Positions 1 through 12,600 of a DNA stretch of 64,000 nt are shown piece by piece; positions within the stretch are counted from its first letter, which is position 1; each line of letters starts with the position of its first letter. Source of the stretch: Owenia fusiformis (Eukaryota > Annelida > Polychaeta > Sabellida > Oweniidae). The notes beneath the pieces are model-generated. The model saw only the letters and a list, made by a program, of their open reading frames with translations, made no database searches and had not been told where the DNA came from. A program made the position numbers and the translations under genes. The DNA is taken from positions 27,318,740 through 27,382,739 of the forward strand of contig CAIIXF020000009.1 in the NCBI GenBank assembly GCA_903813345.2, given 5' to 3'.

Positions 1-429
1 CCCGCAGATAAAAATCTAATGAGATTTATGTCCAGTGAGTGTGGCATGTCTCAGCATTTGGAGCATGTTTTGTTAATAATCATAATATTGTGATCATTTG
101 ACATAGACCAATGAAACTTAGTGGAAAGAAGGGACATTGAACAAGGTTTAATTGTGTTTTAAACCCATGCTGAATGACTGAGTTATCAAAATGTATTTGT
201 TTGGGTTACCCTTTTTGGCATACCTTTATTGAGCTAATTTCCTTCAATGCACTGTACTAGGGATTTTTAAACTCGCACATGACAGATCACTTAACATTCT
301 AAATATGAATTTAATTATTTATCTTGCCATGTTTCATTTGTTCATATATCATGATTGGAAACAATATTATGATTCATCATGCATTCAAGTATTTGAACCT
401 GACTTCATCACACATGATCATTAATAACT

Positions 430-552
430 TGTTTAATGGAGTGTGCATTTCCACATTATTGTGAAAAGTAATGAACCATTCATTGTTGATTTAAATGTAT
501 TATGACCCTGAGTTCATTGTGAGTAGTAATGAACCATTCATTGTTATTTTAG
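430..552 (+). repeat. Partial tandem copies of the following exon
   Basis: Two diverged copies of the start of the 553-624 exon occur just upstream with a spacing of about 57 bp. They share the motifs TTCATTGTGA and AGTAATGAACC with the exon. The copy at about 497 has lost the AG acceptor and carries an in-frame TGA, so only the last copy is usable. The rest of the first 430 bases is AT-rich intron with nothing recognised. Confidence 0.7.
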
Positions 553-624
553 GTGTATTATGGCCCTGAGTTCATTGTGAATAGTAATGAACCGTTCATT
601 GCTGTTGAACTTCCTAGTAGACAG
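553..624 (+). CDS. PTPN13: PTPN13-like exon preceding the FERM domain
   Basis: A 24-codon exon between an acceptor (TTTTAG, 547-552) and the donor GTATGT. It reads VYYGPEFIVNSNEPF and ends PSRQ, in phase 0 with the next exon. PTPN13 has a short basic lead-in just before the FERM domain, which fits. The sequence upstream at about 455-540 is a diverged partial copy of this exon that lacks a usable acceptor. This exon is less certain than the FERM exons because no diagnostic motif falls inside it. Confidence 0.65.
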
Positions 625-3600
625 GTATGTTATTATGGCATTATATATATTTTTATGTCGCCACCAAAAGTGGTGATAAACTTTTTTGACTGCAGTTGGT
701 GTCCGGCATCTGGCATTCAGTGTTTTGTGTCTGTAACAAATAGCAGGTGGTGCAATTTGGCTTGTTAGTGCCTTGTTCTCCTATTTTGTGGGGGTGGGTG
801 TGGAGATTAGGACAATAGATCCCTGTGGGTCAGTAAAATAGGTAAACAGAAAATGTAGCAATCCCTTGTATTTTAAACCATATAAAAGAAGTTCCCCATG
901 TTCATTTACTCATGATAGAAATGATTAATATAATTCCTTTAAAGTATCACTCTTCACAATTTCTTACAACAGAATGTGATTCAGGATTTATTTGAAACTG
1001 TTTGTGTGACAATAGTGTATTTCAGTAAAGGTGAGTTTCTCATTTCAGAAAACTAAAGTAAAGAACCTAAGAGAATTTACAGTGGTTCTATTAAATGGAC
1101 AGAAATTAGCTGCTCTTTGTGATCCGACAACTCCTTGTAAGGAGCTGCTTGACGTTGTTGTGTCGTATCTACGTCTGCCTGAGCACTACTTCTTTGGTCT
1201 GACACACATAAAAGGTAATTGTCTAAAACTTAAAATGTGCGATGTAAAAGTATCAGTACATTCTCATTATTTTAGCAAGAAAAAATTCAATTTTCAGTTC
1301 GGTACATTTTTAGAGGTTTTAATTCAAATATTAGATTTAGTGCATTATTTTATCAATGTACAACAATTTCACATCTTTTATTTTCTATGTTTATACTTTG
1401 TAAATCATACAGAAAAAAGTAAGGATTAGTATGCAAATAATACTCAGTACATAGATTTGTTGGATTGTTTAAACAGGGTGAATTTTCATTTTAATAGCTC
1501 TGAAAGAGTACCAGTCATTTGTTTTACCAGAAATTAATGTTTCTGGCCAGTAGTCCCAATGGTTGCATGTATCTTGTACATCACATAATGGACCTGTCAT
1601 ATACCTGTTAAAAAGTCTGCAGCTTGCACATGCATTATACCACCAAGGCCCCTTGTCAGTCACTGCACAATTAACAGATGGGTGTCTATCATTATCACGG
1701 TCTGATGTGGTAAAAAACATGGCATTGTGATAGTTCAAAGAATCACCAGCAGTCCCACTGAAGCCCCCTACTGTCAACCTCCATTTGTCAGTCTCTGCTC
1801 CAATATCAAATATTGCATATTCTGCATAACGTGTCTCATTTTGCCAAGTTGTCATCTCTATTCTTAGTTTATATTGGCCTTCTCTGAGAACTGCCAAGAG
1901 GTTATCAAAGCCAATGAAATGCTCAGCCAAAGGGCTACCGAATCCGTGTTTGTAGTCTTTCCATTTCAAGTTAAAGTCAACAGAACCATCAAATCTATTG
2001 GTGACAAGCAACCATTCATTCTCACACATGGCTTGGAATTCCCGGCCTGATCTTGTGATAATCTTAGTCATTCCATTCTCTTGTCCTTTGCAGTCTGGGG
2101 TCAATTTAGGACCTGGAACAAATTTGTCAACTTGCGAGAAAATAAAATATTTCATGAATCCCTTTTTAAAATAAACATCTCGAATTGTGAATTTTTTATG
2201 GCCCTATTTCAGGATATCACATTATGTTATACCGATGGTAGCAAGCCTAAGCAACATCCATTTTTGACAAAATATGTTAGAGAGAAATCCTCAAAGATAT
2301 GTATCAAAAATGCACCACTGGAAAAACCCCAACAGCTACAAAAAGGAAAGGAATGATCAAAGTCCCACCATCTGAACCAACAGTGTCAAATGACCCCTCT
2401 TCCCTGAAAGGTTTTGAAAATAAAAAGGGATCCCTGTCACACTGCAATACCATGAATAGTTCATACTCTACTACAGTTATCCTGATCTTGATCTAATCGT
2501 CATCTTCTTGATAAAATTCAATTACATTTCATATGCTTTCATTTGATTATACATACCTTTGGAATCTAAGCAGTTTTCCATATCTTTTTTCATACTGGTC
2601 AACTCCTCTTTCAGTGATACAATTTCAGTTTTTATAGAAAGAGCATTTGTGTTTGGTTTCTTGCCTTTCCTCTTTGCTGCATCAGCTGCACCAGTGATAA
2701 TTACAATTGCTATGGTGATCATGCAACAAGCTTGGTAGTTGCTCATGTTGTTCATCTTTGCCATCTTGTTGTCTTTACTATTAGTGAGAGACTGCCTTAT
2801 ATTTTTGTTTTCAGTTAATCGGATTTATGCTGTTTACACATTATGGCCACCTGTGTCTAAATTATTGTCATTTTCAAAGCCTGTGTATCTTTTATCTCTT
2901 CTTTGAAAGCATTATTTAATTCCTAGAATATTAAGAAATGCGTTACTGTATTTAAATCCATATATGGTCTAATGAGTTTTTGACTGTTGCACCTTTGATA
3001 TCAGTGTATTATAGTATTAACATATGGGGGTGCAAAGTCCTTTGTAATAAGATACATACCTCACTTTATCTTAAATTGTGTGTCCAAATTTTATAAATAG
3101 ATCTGTTAAACTTTAGAAATAAAAAACAGCTGTGTTTGAAAACCAACGCCAGGAAAGGGGAAGGAGAACAAGACAATGTCATATTGTACTTATGGGTATG
3201 AGTACAATTATTGTTAGTTTGTAGATGAAGAGTTATGTGTCTTGGAATTGACCGATAAACTTCTAAAATCTGGTAGAGCGGTGTGAAGATCAAACTCCAA
3301 AAAGTAAACCAAGTTATTAAACACTCACAGGTTATACATTTGAATTGAAATTTCTTTATTTATAGATGGAGAGCATTGTTTCCTTGAGCCAACTTCTAAA
3401 CTCCAGAAAGCTAGTAGAGAGGGGTGGAAGACCAAGGGTCAGGCAGGGATGCGGGAGCCAGACAGTACAATGCTCTACTTCAGAGTTAAGTTCTATGCAG
3501 ATTCTATTGAGTCAATCAGGTAAGACATTTGTGAAATTTATGGAACATTGTCTGGAATGTATTTTAGTAATAAATCATGATAGGCCATTCAATGTGGTGA

Positions 3601-6600
3601 AATTCAGCCCGAGTGTACTAAGCACAAATTATATCAATACATCTCTCTTCATTTTTACTAAATATCTCTACATTTACTATTTTAAAAAAAAAATTCAGCT
3701 CTTAATTTTGGATATTTTACTTTAGAAAATCCTGAGTCACACATACGCAAAAAATGTAAAATGTAAAAAATGTAAAAATGGCATAGCATTATTACATACA
3801 TTAATGATATTCTAGATTTTTCTGTTTTAATGATTTTCTAATTTAGTAAGGGTAATTGAAGGACATAACACTGCATAATACCTTGAATTATACCACTGAC
3901 ATGTACTCATCCCATTAGCATTAGCCCCTTTGTTGAAATGAGCCAGGCTATGTGTAACTCGTTCTTTGACTCCAGGCATGACACAACACGCCATCTATTC
4001 TATCTGCAACTCAGAAGAGATATTCTGGAGGAACGTTCCCAGATCACACCAGAACAGGCAATAAAACTAGGTGAGAATTGTGGGATTGCATTTCCTCTTT
4101 AGACTACTGGTGCCTTTACCAGTACTCATGTTATCATTTTAACAGATGTTGGACTTTTGTCTTATCTTTTGAAATGAACGTTTTATTTTAAGCTTTTTTA
4201 ATAAATTAGAATTTAAAAATAGTATAAGAACTGTTTCCTTACAAGAGGTGCAGTACTGTGCAATGTACCACTAACAGGCAGAATGTTGGAGTGTCGGATC
4301 TCAAACACAACCAAACTGCTCTCATATTCAGCACTATGTAGACCTTGCTTTACCTTACACTATAGGTGTTGTACATTCAGAATACGAGGACTGTGATGTT
4401 GGAGCTCAAACGCAACTAAACTATTGTAAAATTGCGCATTTTGTTAACATAACTCTACACTATACAGTGTTCACAGGATTTTTTCTCAAGTAGGTGCAAA
4501 ATTCTCATTTTCACAATTCAGACCAAAATTGGTCAAAATATGTTAATTTTTCTCATTTTCAAGTGGACGCAAATAGAATTTCAGGTGGGTGCAAGCTTAT
4601 ATTCAAAATCTCAGGTGGGTGTCGGGCCCACTTGCTTTAATGCTGGGGAGATCACTGCTATAGGTGCTCTAGCTATAAAGGCAGAATATGGGACTATGAT
4701 GTTGGAGCTCAAACGCAACCAAACTTGTCAAATTGAGCACTATGTTAACATTACTCTAATTTACACTATAGGTGCTCTAGCTGTACAGGCAGAATATGGG
4801 ACTATGATGTTGGAGCTCAAACGCAACCAAACTATTGTCAAATTGAGCACTATGTTAACATTACTCTAATTTACACTATAGGTGCTCTAGCTGTACAGGC
4901 AGAATATGGGGACTATGATGTTGGAGCTTAAAAACAACCAAATTATTGTCAAATTGAGCACTATGTTAACATTACTCTAATTTACACTATAGGTGCTCTA
5001 GCTGTACAGGCAGAATATGGGGACTATGATGTTGGAGCTTAAACACAACCAAACTATTGTCAAATTGAGCACTATGTTAACATTACTCTAATTTACCCTA
5101 GGTGCTCTAGCTGTACAGGCAGAATATGGGGACTATGATGTTGGAGCTTAAACACAACCAAACTATTGTCAAATAGAGCACTGTGTTAACATTACTCTAA
5201 TTTACCCTAGGTGCTCTAGCTGTACAGGCAGAATATGGGGACTATGATGTTGGAGCTCAAACGCAACCAAACTATTGTCAAATAGAGCACTATGGTAACA
5301 TTACTCTACATTTACTTTATGCTATAGGTGCTCGATCAATATGGGGACTATGATGTTGGAGCTTAAACGCAACCAAACTATGATGTTGGTGCTCAAACGC
5401 AACCAAACTATTGTCAAATAGAGCAATATGTTAACATTACTCTAATTTACTCTAGGTGCTCTAGCTGTACAGGCAGAATATGGGGACTATGATGTTGGAG
5501 CTCAAACGCAACCAAACTATTGTCAAATTGAGCAGTATGTTAACATTACTCTAATTTACTCTAGGTGCTCTAGCTGTACAGGCAGAATATGGGGACTATG
5601 ATGTTGGAGCTCAAACGCAACCAAACTATTGTCAAATAGAGCATTATGTGAGCCAGAGAATCATACAGCATTTGGGCAGTGTTTATATCATGGACAATCT
5701 ATCTACCTCTCACTGGGAAAACAAAGGACTTCTTGACCATGAGGCAGAGATGGACTTCATATCAGTATGTTATTTTATATCAGTTACAAATTGGCTATGG
5801 AAGCTGCTATGTGCTCTACATGTATATGTACATGTAGATGGTTCACTGTAAATGTAAAAAGAACAGAATTTGTTGACTCGCTTTGGCCATTCTGAAGAAG
5901 AATATTTCCACATTCTATAGTGTCATTTGAGACCTACACATTGCATTATTTTCAGGCCGATAAGATTTTTTAAAATAAAATTTTGATCATATTCTGAATG
6001 TGTAGGATTGAAGTTAACATTCAAAATTTCAAATGTCATCAAGGTTATTCAGTTTTAATTTGAATAATAAGTTATATTTTATCTCAACGCATTATTGCTT
6101 ATAAAATGGATCTTAATAATTAATTTTGCCGTCATGGTTGAGATCTGTTGAGTTGTAACTTTAATAAACAAATGTCACAAATATTTGTTCAACTTCAAAT
6201 TTATCGAAGCAAAACCATTGATGGTTAATATTAAAACAAACAAGTAGTTGTTTATTACTGCAATAACATTTCCATTTCAAATGTCATCTATTTGTTTCAC
6301 ACGTAAGGTTTATATGAGTTGGCTACTATATTTAGCAAATATTTATGTTTCGCATTTTACTCGCAGGCTTTTATGAAAACACCAGAATATGGCATACACT
6401 TTTACCGGGTGTTCCGTAGAAAGAATGAAACATCCAGCCCCCTGTGGGTAGGGGTATGTAGCCTGGGGGTATTGACAGCAGAGACCAGGGGTGGGCATAG
6501 AATTATCACCCACAAGCACTCATGGCAGAATACTCAGAAATTATCCTTCAACAGAAGACGGTTCAGTGTGTTGCCAAAATCTTCAAGTGGGGCCATGAAA

Positions 6601-9600
6601 CTGACTAAATTAAGCTATTATACAGATAGTTACCGCAAGTAAGTTGTTTTGACTTCTTAAAATTGTCATTTTAAATGCTAAAATGCCATACACAAATGGC
6701 ATGCTCGTTATTTGAAGCCAAAGAAGTTAAATGTTGAATAATGGTATCATTCATGTGTTTTTGTTATAAGAGGCACTAGCACGTTACCTTTTCATCTTCG
6801 TCATATTCTTGAGATGTTCCCAATTATTGCGTGGCTATTAGAGCACTGCTGCATATTATTATGTTGTAAATGACTCTTAACAATACACAGATTGAAATAA
6901 TTACTGCTACCCTTGATTTAAGCATTAGTCATTTTAAAAGTTAATATGACCTGATACTTGAATTGCTTTAATGTAATGTTGCTGTGTTCTAAATAATCTT
7001 TTGTTCTTACGGGAATGGCATTTTTCATGTTTCACAAGTTTGTACTGATCACTTGTTTTATTCATTCAGGCGTCATCCTGTCAGTTTTTCTCCCTCTCTA
7101 TCACATTTGCGTACAGCCATATTTTCTTCTTATTTCTTTTACCTTGTGACATTGAATATTTTCAGGGGTCAATACTTGCTACAGTTTGCCACATCTCACC
7201 ATGTGTTTCACCTTAAGATGCGGGCAAGAGCACAAAGCTTTGAGAGGTTTCAACCAAACAATGGCCACCAACAAGGTATGACACACAAATTTTGCAATGG
7301 TTGTCCCATGAATTTAAAGCATCTAGTGAAAGTATAAATTGTTCATGAATTATTGTTTATCTTAGCATACAACTCAAACACATATTGTTCAAATTGTTCG
7401 TAAATCATTGTGAATCTTAGCATACAACTCAAACACATATTGTTCAAATTGTTCGTAAATCATTGTGAATCTTAGCATATAATTCAAACACATATTGTTC
7501 AAATTGTTCGTAAATCATTGTGAATCTTAGCATATAATTCAAACACATATTGTTCAAATTGTTCGTAAATCATTGTGAATCTTAGCATATACTTCAAACA
7601 CATATTGTTCATGAATCATTGTTTATCTTAGCATATACCTCAAACACAAATTGTTCATGAATCATTGTCACAGTATCTTAGCACATGAATCAGACACAAA
7701 TTGTAAATGAATCATTGTGTATCTTAGCACATAAATCAAACACATATTGTTCATGAATCATTGTTTATCTTACCATATAATTCAAACACAGATTGTTCAA
7801 ATTGCTCATGAATCGTTGTGTATCTTATAGTGGTGCAACTCGCAAGAAAAATGCTATTCGAGTAGAAAGTGTGAAAATGCCACTGTAAAATGAGGGAAAA
7901 ATTTTAAAAAAATAAAAAACTCACCTAGTCGACTGTTTGAAGACCAAATAGATACAATTTCTTAGTTTCTTCTATATGTTATTGATGTTAGATATAGTTT
8001 GTATCAATTTAGTGAGAATAAATGTAGTTATTCATGCCATAATTGTGTTTGTTTGTTTGTTTTTAAATATTTTCATTTTGTTTCCGGAATCGATACTTTA
8101 TTTCGTTCATTGCATACAAAAAAATCATCATTCCCGGGGTTTAAAACACTTCATAATAAAACATGCCTACTCGAGTTTGAAAAAACGTACTCGAGTAACT
8201 ATCTTGGACAGGTTCAACGAGTGAGTGGCGAGTACTGGCATTCGAGTTGCACCACTAGTATCTTAGCACATGAATCAGACACATATTGTAAATGAAAGCA
8301 TTTCTTCAGCAGAAATTTTGTTGTTAACGAAAATATTTAAAGAATGTATTCTGATTGCAGAATCCCCTGAGCCTGTTCAAAGTGGAAGTCAGGTCCCTGA
8401 TGATACTAGGCGACCACGGTACAGTCAACAAGAGTACAGTGAACAGCCAGATACTCTCTCTCAAGGTGTGTGGATATTGTATACATATTCTCGAACTTCC
8501 TATCCGAGTTTGTATTGTCTGTCTCTTAAACTACATCTTTCTTCTAATGTGATGACCTAAAGCCATATATGATATACTCCAACCAATCCCAAATTTGCTT
8601 TCTCTCTGTAAACAGCCATATCTTTTTTTGTACTGTGATCTCATTCACCAATGTGGACTTCTTTCAGATAATAAACTAGTACTCTTTATTTGAGATAAAT
8701 ATAGTTTCATATTGATTTCTCATCTATGATCTTCAATATATATATATATAAGGGTTATGTACTGGGAAGTTTTGGATACAGGGTTTATCCCAAGGGAAAT
8801 ATATGTATCTCCCGAGGGACTGCAGGACCGAGGGAGAAACAGATATTTCCTGAGGGATAAAATCTGTATCTGAAACCGACCGTACATAACAGATGTATTA
8901 CATACAATCCAACCTATTCCATGACATATGCTTACTCCCCTTATTTGGAGTAATTGGCAAGTCTAAAAAACACCCCTTTATAAAAAAGTGGACTGGCCCA
9001 AGTGGCCAATATCGATCCCCAACTCATTATGTATTCATATTTAATTCTTGCCACGTAGGAGTAATTGGAAAATTTTTCAAGTCAATATTTATCGTACGAT
9101 CTATTCACTCAACAAATTTCTGTTACTTATAAGTCAGAATTTGTTTTTTGAATAGAGAGTATCATAGTCATAACATTAGTCTAGTATGGCAGAACAGGGC
9201 TCTATTCAGGGTGAAATTACTTCTGAATTGAACTTGAACGGTCCCTCGACCTCGTCAACTTTGACCGGGAATGAAGTGATAAACGACGTCTCTTTGGCTA
9301 CCACATCCGTCACAGATTATGTCCAATCCTTAGTGGAAGAGGCGGTGACTAGGAAAATGGCTACCCTTGGAAACAGGCCACCAACGAGACCTCCTTCTGA
9401 CCGTAGAAGCCCGTCTTCAAGCTATTTACACAACTCGGAATACTCGCTTCCGAGAGAGCAGTCCCCCCGGAGCAGTAAGAAGGCCGTAGAGACGGGAAAA
9501 CGAGGTAACGATTCGCACCGAAATGACACCAAATTTCGTGACTACAACTATTCCGCCACACACCACGTGGACGTAAGTAGGTCAACTTTTCGAAATCGTT

Positions 9601-12600
9601 CAAGATCTCCCGTTTCTCAGCTTAGAAGCCCTTCTAGATTGTCTCACCACTCCTACTCTCACACTAATAGACCCTCTGATAGTTCGCCGAGTAGGATTTC
9701 CGGGACTTCACGTCAGGGAACTCAGAATTCACGATCTATTATCAACAATTTTAGTTCCAAAATTTCACAATCTCAAAATTCAGATTCTAAACCTCGTATT
9801 TTGGATTCTGATGACAACGAGCCGTCTAAATCTAAGTCCTCTGAAGAAGAAGCGGTCTTGTTAGTTCGTTCCTTATGGGATTCAACCATATCAGCCTTAG
9901 AAATTGACCAAGTCAACAGCTCCACTAATTCTAAAGAATCTTTGACTAGGGTAGCTCTCCAGAAAGTTGATGAATCTTCAGTCACTAAAGCTTCATTACC
10001 TTGTCCCCCAGTGTTCCATCAGTTGGTGCAGAATATCAATAATCAGATCTCATCTGCCACTTCCGGTTTCAACACAAAGGGAAAACTCTTCAGAATCAAA
10101 TCTTCAAATTATAGATTAGCCAAGGGAGATGATTCAGTCGTACGGCCCCTCAAACTCAATAATTCACTTGGAAACTTAGTCCCAAATGATAAAACCTTCA
10201 GTGATTTCTTCAAGAATGCTGATACTAAAACTCAACTCTCCAATAAAAACTGGAAGGGTCTCGAAGAGAACTTGAGGGCTGTCCTTCAACCTTTGGTGTA
10301 CTCAGAGTGGTATATAGGTTCTGTTTCAAAGTTAGTTACCCAACTCACAGCACACTTATCCAACAACACGGATCCACTAGTTACCCAGTTGTTAGATTCC
10401 ATGGGCGATTTACTCCTTAGGGGTTCGACAGCCTCTGTTACTGCTACTGAAGGTATTCTCAAGACTCTCACCAACTCAGCATTACTTCAACGTGATCTGA
10501 TTCAAGAACAAGTACCAACACGCTTCCGCGAATCTATGAGGGTACTACCAGTTGAGCATACATCTACTACTTTGTATCCAGAGTCACAACTTAAAGATTT
10601 GGTTGACTCAGCCTCCTCAAATCTGACAAACCAAGCACTTGTTACCTTGGCCCAGTCCAGTTCTAGATCTAGTAAAGACAAAGACAGGTCCCAACGCCAA
10701 TCCAGGTCTGACTACAGGAAGAAATCTTCTAACAAAGATTGGTCCAAATCACAAGACAAATCCAAGTCAGATTTTCGTGATTCCAAGAAGAAATACGACA
10801 ATAAAGGTGGTAAGCACTTCAACAAAGACAACAGATTCTCCAAGAAGTGACCATTCTATGATCCCAATCTTCACAATTCCTCCATTTCCAGGACCTGTAG
10901 GGGGAAGATTGATGTTTTTCCTTCCGAATTGGAAGCTGTTAACGGAAGATCCGTTTATACTGAAGATGATCCAGGTAGGATACATCCCACAGATGAATTC
11001 AACTGTGACGTTATGCACCGAACCAAACCAGTTCGAGTCTTCAACATCGAGCAAAGCAGCTCGTTTCAGCAGAGTGGTAGAGGACCTTCTGCAAAAGAAT
11101 GCTGTAGAAGAAGTTCTAAACAGACATTCTCCAGGGTTTTACAGCAATCTATTCTTGGTCAAGAAGAAGAATGGAGAAGACAGACCCGTCATCAATTTGA
11201 GAACTTTAAATCAAGTCTTAATAGTTCCCAAATTCAAAATGGAAACAGTACAGCAGTACATGACCTCCTTCCAACAAGGCGAATGGGCAGTATCCTTGGA
11301 CCTTCGGGATGCTTATCTTCATATAATGATGAAAGAGAACTTCCGGAAGTATCTCCGTTTTGTCGTCAACGGGAAAATTCTGCAATTTCGAGTACTCCCT
11401 TTCGGTCTGGCAACAGCACCGATGATTTTCACCAAGATCCTGGAACCCCTAGCCTCATTCTTCCACAAGCTCGGGATAAAACTCCACCGGTATTTAGACG
11501 ATTGGTTAATCCGAGGAGCATCGCCACAGGAAGTCTCAGATCACCTACGGATTGTGATGACGGTGACGGAAAATCTTGGCTTCATCATCAATCACAAGAA
11601 ATCGCAGTTGATTCCGTTGCAGATCTTCGACTATGTAGGTGTACGGTGGGACCTTCATCTAGGGATGTCCTATCCCCCCCAGGACAGAATAGACAAAATT
11701 CTACACCTAACAGACTGGTTCCTCACAGAAAGTCGAGCAACAGCCAAGCAGTGGATGTCTCTTCTGGGATTACTGGCATCAGCAGAGAAACAAGTCCCAC
11801 TGGGGAGATTGCACATGAGGTTCCTCCAACAATGCCTGTCTCAGAATTGGTCTCAACTCAGAGATCCATTGGACAAGATGATAACAGTAGATCGTACTGC
11901 AAGATTGGACCTGTTGTGGTGGAATCAAGGCCAGCATCTGGAGAAAGGGATGACTTTAGCTCCATTTTCACCAGAAGTGACAATATTCACAGATGCTTCA
12001 ACAGCGATGTGGGGAGCTCATATGGATCTGAACATATCGAAAGAGTGCTGTGGAAACTGGTCCCAATCAGAATCCAACAACCACATAAACTGGCTGGAAC
12101 TAAAAGCCATACAGAAAGCCCTTCACCACTTTCAGACTCACCTCCAAGGAAAGATGGTGTTAATTTGTGCAGACAACACAACTGCGACAACCTACCTCAA
12201 CAAACAAGGGGGAACACAGTCAGCAAAACTGACAGAGTTATCTCGACAGATATGGTTATGGGCCGATTTACATCAAGTCCGTCTTCGCGCAAGACATGTG
12301 CCAGGTCGACTGAATCGAAGAGCAGATCTGTTGAGCCGGGGAAATCAGATAGTTGCGACAGAATGGTCCTTACATCCAGCAGTTGTCAAACAGATGTTCA
12401 AGATATGGGGAACTCCAAATCTAGACATGATGGCGACATGCTACAACAACCAACTACCAGTGTATGTCTCACCAATACAAGATCAAGCAGCTTGGGCAAC
12501 AGACGCTCTATCCCTAAGCTGGCAAAATCTTCATCTGTACATCTATCCCCCCATGCCAGTGATAGGATTAGTTCTACACAAGATAAAGGATCACGACTGT

